A stretch of 64,000 nt of DNA from Strongylocentrotus droebachiensis (GCA_035222895.1 JAVYIG010000632.1:310001-374000), one strand, 5' to 3'; positions 23,601 to 35,539 are shown, counted from the stretch's first letter. The notes: generated by a model not told the origin, from the letters alone. A program made the numbers and translations.

Positions 23601-25865
23601 ACCAATTTGAATGTCTTGCTTCTTTTTTAAATTTTAATTATTTAAAAAAAGGGGGGGGGGGTGATTTTATATCTTCTCACTATTGTGAGAATATTGTTGA
23701 AATAATTGTCACTTTTAGGCCTCTCTCTTTTGAACTCTAAAGAGAAAGGGATACAAATAAACTTGTCAGTCCTCATTCTTAGTCTGATCTAACTGTTTTT
23801 TACCAATCCAATACCCGAGACTGTTGTCATGTATGTGTGTTTCTATTTCCCCAACTGTGTCACGCCATGCACATCTTCAGAATAAGACGGATTAATGGAG
23901 GGGCGAGAGGGGATTACCCAGCAGACCAATCAATGTAACTGTCATCGGATTAAGATTAGGGGATGGGACTTCAAATCGGACAGAAAACAAATAAAAGAAA
24001 TGGTCCTTTATTTCATCCTCACACTCTCCCTCAGCGCATTCAACAAATCTCCTCTCGAAGGTACTTGAGAGGAACGTTTAAAAACTGAAGGAGATCTTGA
24101 GATCAATTTTCTCACACCTTCTTTGCTCGTTGATAGTTAATCCATCTTAATCCCCAACACCTGCGGACAATAGAAGCAATTAAAGAATAATAAAAAGATA
24201 ATCACAATGACTAGCCTGTCTAACAAGTGTAACTGTAGACAGTTTAGAATTTTATCAAATCGCGCGATGCATCGTAGACTCTGGTATACGTCTGAGTACA
24301 GAAATTTATTAGGCCAATGTCATCAAAAACTACATGTATCATCTCATTTCAATTAAACTGGCCAAAAAATTGTCAAAAATCTGTATATCACCTGTAATCT
24401 CAGAATGCATGTTCACATCGCCATATCTGAGGCAGGATTCAAGAGCGGCTTTTTATTTCTAATTCAAGCCACACAAAAAAATGGTCATAGGCTGCTCTGC
24501 TTAAAAGCATATGCGAATAGCCATTTTGCATTTGCTCCTAAATATTATCCCAAATGCTCTCGCAGGACTTCCTGATATCGGTAAAAGTAATATTTGTCTC
24601 TTATTTTTCTGCTTTTATTACTAAATATTAGGGTGAACTTCCCCTTTAGCTTCATATTAGTGTATCAGGAATCTACCCTGCTATATTGAATATATCTTTC
24701 AAACTTCAAAGGCAGTTTTTCTAAAAATGCAATTTAGTATTAGTGTAACAGAAATTTACCCTGCTATACTGAATATACATTATCTTTCAAAGACAGTTTC
24801 TCTAACTGGCAATCAAATGCTACAAATTTCATTAGTAAATATTTGTCTCGGGTCAAGGAACAAGGTTCTTTAAGCTGTGAACCAGGGACCTATACAGGAA
24901 CGCTCTACAGCCTATCAATGTTATATGGCTAACTTTCAAATATTTGGTCTAAGTTCAAGGACCTAATGTGTAAACATCGTCCCTCACCCAAGTCCAGTGT
25001 TCCTAACACAGGTGCTGCCTGTGTATGTGTGAGGTATTAATATCTTAAGGTGTGAAAACACCTCAGTAACAATGGACCAAGTTCAACTTCTAAATATTTG
25101 ATGGCAGAAGTCTCTACCCTGTTTCATCTCCCCTTCAATACCACCAAGAATGCAGGAATAGGAATGAAGAAAGAGAGGGTAAATTTGCAGAATGTCTTTT
25201 CCTTCATTTCTTGATTCAGGTGTTCAAGCGCCGCTCTCACTGTCAAACACTTGGCATTCGAAGATCAATTTTGCGGCATTGTGTGAACTATGCACTACCT
25301 TTCAAACACAGATACAATACACATCGGGGGTTGTGTTCTGATTGAACTTGGTGTGCATGACAAATGTTAACCAGTGAGAACAATGCTGTATTGGTCAAGT
25401 TCACAACTATGTGCCAGGAAGCTATGTTTTGGCAGGAGGGACGTGTTAGCAAACAACTCTTTGCAGATTTAGGCATTAGAGGAGAAAGTTTTCTTGACTA
25501 CCACCTGTCAATCACCACTTGTTATTCATAGGAGTCAAAAGTGAGGCCACTTCTGAAACTGAAATTGAAAAGGTGTAACCCTGAAAGTTGAAAACTTTCA
25601 ATATTGGGGTTAAGTTCAGGGGAAAAAAACATTTTCATTTTCATGCTCGCAGGAAAAGATGGATTTCTGGGCATCAAGTCTTCAGTTCTTGTTGTTTCAA
25701 AGACAGAAACATTTGACATAAGTTTTATTTCAAAGTTACATCAGCGGAAATAAAATTCTTTATCTGATCTTCAAAAAAATTATTTTTCCTCTTTCCATCT
25801 TTCTTTCCCTTTATCCTTCTATAAATATGACTGACTGCACACTCTCAACAGATATCCACAGATGG
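23601..25865. other. Mostly unique non-coding DNA
   Basis: A G-run lies at about 23651-23660 and a lone D-type terminus at 24631-24645. A diverged 90-bp duplication around TTAGTGTAxCAGxAATxTACCCTGCTATA occurs at about 24655 and 24738. No gene recognised. Confidence 0.5.
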
Positions 25866-25893
25866 AGAGTAAGAGGAAGAGAAAGAGCAAGAT

Positions 25894-25928
<35 letters not shown>

Positions 25929-26037
25929 TGGTTTGGAGGGGTGCAGAAAGAGAAAAAGAAAGAAAGAGACAGAGATAAAGAGTCAGAGAGAGATGGGGGG
26001 GGGGGGGGACAGAGAGAGAAAGAGAGAGAAGGAGATA
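25866..26037. repeat. GA microsatellite, left of the 26-kb element
   Basis: Interrupted GAGA repeats containing AGTCAGAGAGAGATGGGG, a G-run and GACAGAGAGAG. The same order returns right of the element at 27728. Confidence 0.93.
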
Positions 26038-27727
26038 CTAGGCGCATTTATACTGTCAAATACCTCATTTTGAAAAGTCGCGATGTTTCGCGCACCCGTT
26101 TACACTTGTGCGGAAACATCACCGACTGAAAAGCTCAGCGATGTTTTGGCGTGTTTCAGTTGGTAATGCGCATGCGCGGCACTCCGATGCAAACACTTTC
26201 CTCTTTCTATCTTTCCTTGTTATTCTTTGTTTTTCCTTCTATCACCTTCTCTTATGTTATTCTTTATCACTTCCTTCTATCACTTTCTCTTTCTGTGTTT
26301 CCTTATGTTATTCTGCATTCATTCATTTTATCACCTTCTCTTATGTTATTCTTTGTTTTTTTAATCATTCTATCACTTTCTCTTTCTGTCTTTCCTTATG
26401 TTATTCTTGTTTCTTCCTTTTGTATCTTCTCTTATGTTATTTTTTTTTTTTTATCATTCTATCACTTCCTCTTTCTGTGTTTCCTTATTTTATTCTTTGT
26501 TTCTTCCTTCTATCACCTTCTCTTATGTTATTCTTTGTTTTTTATCATTCTATCAACTCCCTCTTTCTGTGTTTCCTTATGTTATTCTTTGTTTCTTCCT
26601 TCTATCACCTTCTCTTATGTTGTTCTTTGTTTTTTATCATTCTATCACTCCCTCTTTCTGTGTTTCCTTATGTTATTCTTTGTTTCTTCCTTCTATCACC
26701 TTATCTTATGTTATTCTTTGTTTTTTATCATTCTATCACTCCCTCTTTCTGTATTTCCTTATGTTATTCTCTGTTTTTATCATTCTATCACTTTCTCTTT
26801 CTGTCTTTCATATGTTATTCCTTATGTTATTCTTTGTTTCTTCCTTCTATCACTTTCTCTTTCTGTCTTTCCTTATGTTATTCTTTTTTTTTTTTATCAT
26901 TCTATCACTCCCTCTTTCTGTGTTTCCTTATTTTATTCTTTGTTTCGTCCTTCTATCACCTTCTCTTATGTTATTCTTTGTTTTTTTTTATCATTCTATC
27001 ACTCCCCCTTTCTGTGTTTCCTTATGTTATTCTTTGTTTCTTCCTTCTATCACCTTCTCTTATGTTATTCTTTGTTTTTTATTATTCTATCACTCCCTCT
27101 TTCTGTATTTCCTTATGTTATTCATTGTTTCTTCCTTCTATCACCTTCTCTTATGTTATTCTTTGTTTTTTATCATACTATCACTCCCTCTTTTTGTGTT
27201 TCCTTATGTTATTCTTTATTTCTTCCTTCTATCACCTTCTCTTATGTTATTCTTTGTTTTTTTTATCATTCTATCACTCCCTCTTTCTGTATTTCCTTAT
27301 GTTATTCTTTGTTTTTATCATTCTATCACTTTCTCTTTCTGTCTTTCCTTATGTTATTCCTTATGTTATTCTTTGTTTCTTCCTTCTATCACTTTCTCTT
27401 TCTGTCTTTCCTTATGTTATGCCTTATGTTATAATTTGTTTCTTCCTTCTATCACCTTCTCTTATGTTATTCTTTGTATATATCGTTCTATCATTTTCTT
27501 TAAGGACGACATCTAGCTCCGCTCCTGAAGTTACGTCACCTAACATCGCGATGTTACAACCGCCAGCGTTTATACTTGCCAAACACGCCAAAAGATCACA
27601 CTTCGATTTGGAATGTTTTGGAATTGGCATTTCTGCCGGTAATGCGTAGTTGCCCTTGGTCACATCGCGGCCAGGCTCCGGTTTGGCATTTTTTGGCGTG
27701 TTTGGATGACAGTGTAAATGCCCCTAG
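26038..27727. mobile_element. N-family inverted-repeat element carrying a minisatellite
   Basis: Left end CTAGGCGCATTTATACTGTC and right end, on the other strand, CTAGGGGCATTTACACTGTC are inverted repeats. The right arm (27500-27727) contains GTTTGGCATTTTTTGGCGTG and GTAGTTGCC segments, which are shared with the compact element at 32785-33108 on the opposite strand. Between the arms lies about 1.3 kb of tandem repeat. The element has no transposase. Stop-free frames of 513, 427 and 372 residues across it are produced by the repeat. Confidence 0.85.
26198..27492. repeat. 91-bp pyrimidine-rich minisatellite, about 14 units
   Basis: The unit has two related halves, each with TATCAC, a CTTCTCTT or CCCTCTTTCTGT variant, and TTATGTTATTCTTTG. 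Units vary by T-run length and small indels. Because 91 is one more than a multiple of three, and the unit lacks stops in any + frame, all three forward frames stay open for over 1 kb. Confidence 0.93.
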
Positions 27728-27832
27728 AGAGTCAGAGAGAGAGATGGGGGGACAGAGAGAGAAACAGAGAGAGAGAGGGACAGAGAGAGAAACAGAGAGA
27801 GAGAGAGAGAGAGCGAGAGAGAGCGAGAGAGG

Positions 27833-27900
<68 letters not shown>

Positions 27901-27938
27901 AAGATAGAGGAAGCGAGGGAGAGAGAGAAAGAAAGGGT
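27728..27938. repeat. GA microsatellite, right of the 26-kb element
   Basis: Begins with AGTCAGAGAGAGAGATGGGG then GACAGAGAGAG, repeating the order seen left of the element, and continues as GAGA with GATA and GAGC interruptions. Confidence 0.96.
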
Positions 27939-29020
27939 TGAAAACACCCTTACCATCACAAAGACGCAATGTTCAGAGTTACTGACTCCAGCCTTCCAAA
28001 GTGTCCATCACACAGCATGATACCCTCTTGATCTTCCCTCTGTAAAACAACTCTTATTATCACCATCACAACAGATAAAGATCTTATATACAGACAAGAC
28101 AATACAGGTAAAGTCTCACTTAACCAGTCTCAATGTATACTTGAACCATGGACCGTGCTTGAACATGCCAATCACTGGACAATTGGACTTCAAAGAAAGT
28201 GTGATATTTGAAAAAGGGAACGTGGCAAAATAAATCTCATACCATTGGGTCAAGTGTACAATTAAGGAGGCCTACATGTATTCACAAAGTGTATATACCC
28301 ATCACACAGCTTGTCTCCAAGTGGCACATTTCTCTAATGTTTTGGGTGTCAATCAAAAGTGTTTCACTTCTTCTTTTAACCTAACTCTCATGATCAATGT
28401 CATGACTTCTTCGACATGCAAACGACTCTTTTTAACCTAAGAGTAAATACGAGCAGCTGGTCTATATAGGTGTAAATTGTAATCCCTTGTCTGTCATACA
28501 TTGCAGGTGAAACTCATGATTATACTCAATCATTTTCAAACAAAAATCTTTGGCTAGAAATGGATGTTAAAAGCTATTTCTAAAATATTAATTCAAAGAG
28601 ATGAAACAAATTTAGAAAGAGATGAAACAAATTTATTACGAGATAATTAGAATCTTTTTCTGGAATGATACAGGTGTTGATAAGGAAGACATGATCATGC
28701 ATAGATTAGATTGACTCTAAGCTTAGACAGTCTTGACAACTAGGAAAAGATAAATCTTCGAATTATTGCCTTCATACCCACTTACATGGTCCATGGCGGA
28801 TGCTCATTAAATCGACTATTCCTGAAATAGAGGTTAAAATCAAACAAAAGAACCAACGGCAGATAAATTTGATATCACATTACCCTCATTTTGATCTATC
28901 CTAAGTTAATTGAGTGTGTCTTCCAACACTCAGAAGATTAAACTTATTTTCATCTGACTCTTCTTACAAAATTACAGCCATCAATCAAAAGTGGATATAA
29001 TCTTTTCCCACTTTTCTCTT
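27939..29020. other. Non-coding stretch, no feature seen
   Basis: One small direct repeat GAGATGAAACAAATTTA at 28599 and 28620. No gene. Confidence 0.5.
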
Positions 29021-29022
29021 CT

Positions 29023-29234
29023 CTAAAAAACTGTCACAATTATGTGCTCTGAAACTTTCTTAGTATTCCGACACTTTACTTAACGATTCAAAGGCAGATG
29101 GCCCGATAGTAATGCTTCCGCGTCTTTAAAAAACCGTCACAATTATGTGCTCTGAAACTCTCTTAGTATTCCCACACTTTATCCAACGATTCAAAGGCAG
29201 ATGGTCCGATGGTAATGGTTCCTCGTCAATTATC
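29023..29234. repeat. 103-bp tandem duplication
   Basis: Two copies share GTCACAATTATGTGCTCTGA and CGATTCAAAGGCAGATGG at a 103-bp offset. Confidence 0.92.
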
Positions 29235-29611
29235 ATGTCTATTCTAGTTCTTTCACATAACCAATTTGATTCAGGTGAGCACACTAATCTGCGACTATAA
29301 TACATCGTATTCCATGCATGGCGGGTTAGTATTATGGTTAATGGGGATTTCTTCATCAAGTCATTTGTCATAGTTTACAAACAAACCACTTTATATATTA
29401 AGAACATGTTAACTGGAACAGGAAACTGTTGGGTGTCGATTTGATAAAATAATGACCTTGAGTATGATGTGAGATTCAGAATTGTAAGTATACGAAAGAT
29501 GAAAAAGAAAAATCATATGTTATTTTTTTCCTTCTGCCTATGTAAAATATTGAGTTCTGGTGATGATAGATGATCAACCCATTAATAACTGAATTTTCTC
29601 ATTCCCGGCGA

Positions 29612-29790
29612 CTTAAAGATAAAGTTGAGTTCTGGTCTTGCAATTGCATTATGAAAGAAACAGTGTGGAATCGATTAGAAAAAGTTGATCATCTAGGTTC
29701 TGGAGTCATCAAAATCATAATAAATTTAGCTGTCTTGGCAAAGTAACAAGGACTGTACTCAGAAAGATACACAAACATGTGGCATAAAAA
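29612..29790 (-). mobile_element. Truncated A-family MITE
   Basis: On the opposite strand to copy 1. The terminus reads TTAAAGATAAAG with GTTCTGGTC, then follows the 3' half of the family (GTTGATCATCTAG, CATCAAAATxATAATAAATTT, AGAAAGATxxAC). It stops at about 29790, where a local tandem duplication begins. Confidence 0.75.
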
Positions 29791-29799
29791 TCAGGCCTC

Positions 29800-30030
29800 A
29801 TTTTAAAGCTGTTACTTGTCATATTTAGAATATTTAGAATATGAAGGCAATTGAAGATCCATGCTTATCTGGATACAATTTTTTTTTCTCTAATGTTCTT
29901 CCACACTTGCACACTTGCATAATCTAAAGCTGTTACTTGTCATATTTAGAATATTTAGAATATGAAGGTATTTGAAGAGCCATGCTTATCAGGATACAAT
30001 CTTTTTTCTCTGATGTTCTTCCACACTTCC
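29800..30030. repeat. 121-bp tandem duplication
   Basis: Two copies share AAAGCTGTTACTTGTCATAT and CCATGCTTATC, offset 121 bp. Confidence 0.92.
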
Positions 30031-30145
30031 ATAATAACAATGATAATGCTCACAAATTACTTTTTGCCACTCCCCAGAACTCAACCTTCTCTTTTAACAC
30101 AGGGACCACCCGGTTCCATTAGAAAATGTGTTGATCCCTATTACC

Positions 30146-30252
30146 CAATTCGTCCTTGTTTTCACAAAGTGACGGTAGTGAGGAAAATCGTAACGCAAAG
30201 TGAATGCAATTTTTTTTCACTACCGTCACTTCGTGAAAACAGCGACGAATTG
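30146..30252. mobile_element. 107-bp palindromic element (J)
   Basis: Left arm CAATTCGTCCTTGTTTTCAC-AAAGTGACGGTAGTGA pairs with its inverted copy at the right end over 36 bp with three mismatches. The loop is about 35 bp. A minimal MITE or fold-back element; no empty site is available to prove mobility. Confidence 0.7.
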
Positions 30253-30419
30253 ATTGACACTAAATGAAGGAGTTGACGTTCTCTTCAAAATATGCCAAAT
30301 TAGTCAAGTGGTTTTAGCACTGAACTTGAATTTCCAAATGACACTGCACTAATGTCCTTTGGAAAGGCATTAATCTACATTTGCCACTCAATACCCAAGA
30401 GGGTACTGCACATGCCCAA

Positions 30420-30605
30420 CTTGTTGCTGCTCTGCATGCGATCGCACTGAGGCGAGGATCGTCACATGACCCCAAAACTGGAATAATTCACCAATGTCTT
30501 GAGAGTGAGCATCTTCACTGCAAAAACTAGTGACAATTTCTGCCAGCATTAAAAAAAAAAACACTCCGGAGATGGGTTTTTGATTTGGGGTTTGTCACCA
30601 CATTT
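30420..30605 (+). repeat. Dispersed repeat R, copy 1
   Basis: Shares CTGGAATAATTCxCCA, a GAGCAT segment with CACTGCAAAAAC, and an A-run followed by CTCxxGAG with 37860-38035 and 50815-51015. Confidence 0.65.
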
Positions 30606-32150
30606 AAAGGTAGATGCTTATCAACTTTGGACGACGATACACCAAAATGTGAGAAACGTGGATGATTTTTTTCTTGCAAACTTGTAAATGCAGCTAAATT
30701 CAGGTATTCACAAGTCTTTCTTACATGTATATACTAATCTCTGATCATCCTATCTCAATACCGGTGCAAATATTTTTCTGGGTCACGAGATAAATTATCA
30801 ATCACATACAAATTTGGGGATTTCTATTTAATTGTCAAATCTTTACAAGAGCTGGTAACAATTGTCACAGAGCATCAACTCTAACACAGAGGATATAAAG
30901 AAATACAAAGGCTGAACTGCGATAACGAATTGTATTTGTAGAAGCTCGCTGTTATGCTACCGATTTGTTATTTCAATATGAGTTGCTCACCCATGTTGGT
31001 TTGTGAGTATCTCATCCATGATATCCAGAGAAGAAATAAAAAGGATTAGTTGACGAAAAGTACTAATCTGTGTTTATTGAAGAGTATCATCTCCTAAATC
31101 CCAATCAATACCAAACTAATTCCACAAATCTAGACGATAAATACCACGGTTATCTATGATTGTATCAACTGTTAATCCGATACTAAGCCACCATTGAACC
31201 TAGCTAACTGATCCCGAGAACCGCGATTTCATTTTCAGCTGCAACTCCTATTATGCGGTTTGAATTCAAACTCTCAAAAGCCATTCCAAATCGTATTTGA
31301 TCGCATAAATTGTTTCTTTACATATGAAAATTGCCCTCATTTGTCAAATTAAAAGGATGGTCCGTATGGGGTTAGTGAACTTTCATCTCTAAACAAATCA
31401 ACCGTTAACATAACTAGGCCATCTATTGTTACTAATATTCCACAGAAATCACCATGATTGCAACAATAATTTCAATAAACTAAATTCCATAGACAATCTG
31501 AATCTACTGCTACCAAATATCTTTTAATCTATATTTGCAAACTGACAAATGTGTGCTTCTTGTAATGTATTATTTTTCTTGTATATACATTAATAAACTT
31601 TTATTAAAAAATGAGATAACATGACCATGATACCCTTCAAAATATAAAATAACTTTTTAGTTTTTAGAAATGTTTTCACAGATAATATCATAATTTGTTG
31701 CAAATTGAAGGAGTACATAATCATAACTGTGCAGACTATTTCCTTGAAAAATATACAGTTCTTACAGATGGTTTGTTTCATTTCACAGTTATACATAGAG
31801 ACCACATTCAATATATTTGAATGAAACAGAACTGTAAAACAATTTGGTTAGATATCCTGTCTTACAACCCTCTCAAGGTATGAAAAGGTTTTAGAAGTTT
31901 TACCTCAGGTAGTAACAGGTTTAGAAGGTTGTAGGAATATTCCAACTACCTTCTTCCGAAATGTTGTTTAATGCAGCAATTCTTATACAATACTCATCCA
32001 ATGGGTAATCAATCTCCTTACTATATGGTCATCAAATGTATTTCTTTACATTTCCTTACACCATGATTTATTCATTTGTTTTTTTTCTGTCTTGTTTTTT
32101 GTAAATAGTGTAAATAGTTCACAACACTTCAAATTTGTTATTTGTCATAT
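30606..32150. other. Non-coding AT-rich stretch
   Basis: No gene, tandem repeat or inverted element recognised. Confidence 0.5.
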
Positions 32151-32450
32151 ATTCCATATTTGAAAGGTGTTGTAACGATTCCAAGCTCTATGCTTATGTT
32201 TCATCACCTTTGTGTGTTCATTATTTAAACTGTATGATACATAATATAGTTGCAACTTAATTGTCTTTGATAAAACATTGTTATATTCTTTTTCTTGTTG
32301 AAGTCAATTCAAATGGACTGTAAAATTGAAAATGATTTGTTATATTATATTCTTTTTCATGTGATATTTAACTCTAATGAATTGTGAAATTGTGAACATT
32401 GATGCATGCATGCTTGCATAAATAAATAAATAACATTAAATTCTATTATT
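32151..32450 (+). repeat. Possible LINE-like 3' end
   Basis: AT-rich 3'-UTR-like sequence with a duplicated TTATATTCTTTTTC segment that ends in a short TAAATAAATAAATAA tail at about 32418-32434. Identification rests on the tail only. Confidence 0.3.
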
Positions 32451-32784
32451 CAATCAAAATATAGTGTTCAAAATGATATGACATATGACACCACATATAT
32501 TTCTCAGTTTTCTCACGAGACCTAAATAATCTTAACGCCCATTTCAAAATCAACAATGAAATCAAACAGCTTCAAATGACATTTGCTTGGAATTTGATGA
32601 GATTTTTGACAAGTTTGCAGGACAAGCAGACAAAAGCTGCAATTTAGACATAGTTTAGGTATTTAATCAGTGAATGCAAATAGTGATTGGAGTCGGGCTT
32701 CGTAGGTCTGGACAAATCTTGCTTCAAATTTCAAGGAAATGTGAAATCCTTCAACAAGTTTAATAATTTAATTCGGTATATCTA

Positions 32785-33108
32785 GGGCCATTTACACTGG
32801 CGACCAAACATGCCAAAAGATCGATGCCAAACCAGGGCCTGACTGCGATCTTTCGGTGATAGTTGCTAGGCAATTCTAGGCAACTACGCCAAACCGTAAA
32901 AGATGCCAAGCCAGAAACATTCCGAATCCAAGCCGGTGTGACTAGTCAATGGACTGAGGAAGATGACTGGTCAATGGACTGAAGAGATGAAATGCCATAA
33001 TGATTATATAGAATTTTGAAGAATTAATGGGATTTTCCCGTAGTGTAAATGACAGACCCCAAAATTGACATTTTTTCCAAAATGGTGTTTGAGCTGTGTA
33101 AATGGGCC
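32785..33108. mobile_element. Compact N-family element, 324 bp
   Basis: Ends GGGCCATTTACACTGG and, on the other strand, GGCCCATTTACACAGC. Internal GCCAAACCAGGGCCTG and GGCAACTACGCC match the right arm of the 26-kb N element on the opposite strand. No minisatellite is present here, so this approximates a state without the expansion. Confidence 0.82.
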
Positions 33109-33534
33109 GAATGATTAGTTTTTTTGGTAGAATAGAGGAAAAGAAAACAATCTTCACACCGGGATCCTAGATGATGAAGTAGATGTACTTGGAGCTGAGA
33201 GAAAAATGAGAATCCTTAATTCAATTTGGAGAGGTCCTTTTCTTCGCCCCTCTAGGGGTGAGCTGAGAAAATTGTTATGAGAGTAGGATACCAGTTGAAG
33301 ACCCTGGTGGAGCTCTGTTTCCACTAGACTTTGATTGCAACCAGGGGGGTGAGTAACAAAGATCTTAAGTCGAACTTAACTCTAATTGTGACTTAAAAGT
33401 TATGGAGAGCCATTATTTTGTAGCCTTAAAATAAAATATATTTCAAAAGCGAAAATTCAAGTATTTTAGACTTTTTATAAACTCCACATCAAGAACATGA
33501 CATCTCCTTTTATTTATTTACTCTGAAAGTAAAG

Positions 33535-33930
33535 TTGTTTGATAGAACAATCTCTTTTTATAGTGCCCTGTATGTTCATTTCTCTCCCCCTCCCCCAACT
33601 GCCTCATTGTCATATATTACCCTGTTCATCTGAATCTCTGGTTACTCTGTTTGAATACATTCAAATGACAATAAAATACTCTCAAACCAAAGTTCTAGTT
33701 ATTCTCAATGTCATCCGTTTAGAGTTGTAGTAACATGTACAACCATGTAATCTCGTTATTTATTATTTATGTCAGGGGACTATTATACTTACAAGTTTTT
33801 CAAACTTCCTTTTTAGTCTCCAATTTCTTAATTCCAGAATTGTAAGATTATGATTGTTTCATGTTACTTTTGTATATATATTATGTTATGGTTTTATGAT
33901 TGAAATAAATGAACTGAACTGAACTGAAGA
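33535..33930 (+). repeat. LINE-like 3' region with (TGAAC)n tail
   Basis: AT-rich 3'-UTR-like sequence ends TTGAAATAAATGAACTGAAC with three tandem TGAAC units (about 33909-33928). Such tails are typical of L2/CR1-clade LINEs. The 63-residue frame at 33539-33730 could be a degraded end of ORF2, but I see no diagnostic motif. Confidence 0.5.
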
Positions 33931-33984
33931 GTCAGAAGGATGTCTGTCAAAGGGTTAATGCCCTTCTGGCTCCAAACAGACTTT
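33928..33984. repeat. Short hairpin family P, copy 1 (degenerate)
   Basis: GAGTCAGAAGG pairs with CCCTTCTGGCTC around an inner GGGTTAATGCCC segment. The motif is shared with the clearer copies at 56078, 57581 and 62375. Confidence 0.6.
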
Positions 33985-34100
33985 ACATCATAGAGAATAC
34001 AAAACCATTTCTACAAGCCAAAACTTCCTTGATGACATCCAAATGATTAGAATGGGACCAAACTATGATTCATAACTCTCCTAATCTAGCCTAAACTTAA

Positions 34101-34243
34101 AGACCGTCAATACAGGTGGCTATCTCATTAACTCAGCTCTCAACTAACATAAGAAAAAGAGGATCATGGGGGACCAACAGGCACCGATTGGGGAAGTTTT
34201 GTATATAGAGGGAGCAAGTAGCTACAAGTAGGACAGTAGGGCT
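34101..34243 (+). mobile_element. Q-family MITE, copy 2 (TTAA-flanked)
   Basis: 143 bp with TTAA at 34097-34100 and 34244-34247. It keeps ACAGGTGGCTATCTCATxA, GGGGGACCAACAGG, TATATAGAGGG and AGTAGCTACAAGTAG, but has lost the GGCCAGGAGG block found in the other copies. Confidence 0.72.
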
Positions 34244-34589
34244 TTAATACTAGTCTGACATGGATGATAATGAAAACAGGGCCTGTGGATCTATCCAGCT
34301 CATATTCGCCGTACAGGTGCTTAAAGTTTAGTATGTCCGCCCCAATAGATTTGACAGGTCCATATTGGTGAAGAGAATGAGCTTTCGACCGATTCCTCCA
34401 GGGGGAAATGATATGATTAGTTTGGGATTCCATGTCAACTCCAATCCTCACTCAATGTTCTGTCTCAACATATCACCTCATCTAACAAACATTCTGCTAC
34501 TTGGACCTGAACTTGGAAGTTCAGCCTTGTTTGAGTTCAGATCTTATCTGCAGAAGGACAGATAGTCTGTTCAGACTTCACCGTCTTAA

Positions 34590-34956
34590 AGGTAAAGACC
34601 AGTATTGGAAACGCCCCAATTTCAAAAAATGAAATGGAAGCTCTCATTACCAATCATGTGAAAGAATATGTTTTGACTAATACATGATGATAAAAAATTT
34701 GCCGGGAAACTGCCTACTAATTGATATATTTGGTAAATTAGTTTCTCTCATGGTCTTGTGAGAGATATAGGGTAGTCCCATATACATCTTTCTGTGTATA
34801 GTGCTTGTAACTTTACGAAGAATGGGCCAAATTTCTTATCATTTTGATGATTGCAGTACACACCAATACTTATATGCTAGATGATCAACCTTTTCTGATC
34901 GATTCCACAACGTTTCTTTCACAATGCAATCGCATGACCATAACTGGTCTTTACCT
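34590..34956 (+). mobile_element. A-family MITE, copy 3 (TTAA-flanked)
   Basis: 367 bp. It begins AGGTAAAGACCAGT and ends ACTGGTCTTTACCT, perfect inverted repeats, with TTAA at 34586-34589 and 34957-34960. Nearly identical to copy 1, so probably among the youngest copies here. Inserted in the first unit of the 139-bp array. Confidence 0.93.
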
Positions 34957-35194
34957 TTAATGTTGAACAAGTATACAAAAACATATAGAGAATCTTCATA
35001 TTTAGCGAAAGGGGTATACTGACTGGAAGTGTACAGCCTTGTTCAAGTTCAGATCTTATCTGCAGAAGGACAGATAGCATGTTCAGACTTAACAAACTTT
35101 ATACCGAATCCATATAAAGAAACGTGTAAAGAATCATCGTAGAGCGAAATGAGTGTATACTGACTGGAAGTGCAGCCTTGTTCAAGTTCAGATA

Positions 35195-35312
35195 ATAGGG
35201 ACTTTTAGATTTGCGTGGACTGATACGTGTGACGTCTATTCAAGGCAGTGCATTAAAAGGACGTCGATCGTAGCAATCCCCATTGTCTTCGTGCGAATCT
35301 AAAAGTCCCTAT
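35195..35312. mobile_element. 118-bp MITE (K) in the third tandem unit
   Basis: Ends ATAGGGACTTTTAGATTTGC and, on the other strand, ATAGGGACTTTTAGATTCGC, that is, inverted repeats of about 20 bp or more. The neighbouring unit supplies an approximate empty site (AGATCTTATCTG), which shows that the insertion split this segment. Target duplication is ambiguous, possibly TA. Confidence 0.88.
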
Positions 35313-35539
35313 TATCTGCAGAAGGACAGATAGCCTGTTCAGACTACACAAACTTTATGCAGAACCTGTATAGAGAAATGTATAAATAATCATCGAAGGG
35401 CAAAAGGGGTGTATGTACTGACTGGATAATAACATCGTAAAAAGAAACGTTGTATAAAGAAACTAATTTGACATGACTGCTGGCCAATCATCAGTGTGAT
35501 GCGCTCACGATTTTGGTATGATACAATTAACATTCAGAC

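Larger units (their letters stand above)
34522..35420 (+). repeat. 139-bp tandem array, three units interrupted by two MITEs
   Basis: Units begin with CAGCCTTGTTxxAGTTCAGA at 34522, 35034 and 35173, continue with TCTGCAGAAGGACAGATAG and end at ATACTGACTGGA. Removing the A-family insert (34590-34956) and the 118-bp insert (35195-35312) restores spacing close to 139 bp. A related single copy lies at about 38505-38700. Confidence 0.85.

Noticed and set aside
26108-27649. Long open frames (513, 427 and 372 residues) on the + strand
   Set aside because: They run over a 91-bp minisatellite that lacks stops in all three forward frames. The predicted product is a Phe/Ser/Leu/Tyr repeat whose phase rotates each unit; all three frames being open argues against coding.
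33539-33730. Remnant of a LINE reverse-transcriptase ORF
   Set aside because: Its position upstream of a LINE-like tail is suggestive, but no catalytic or C-terminal motif can be recognised.
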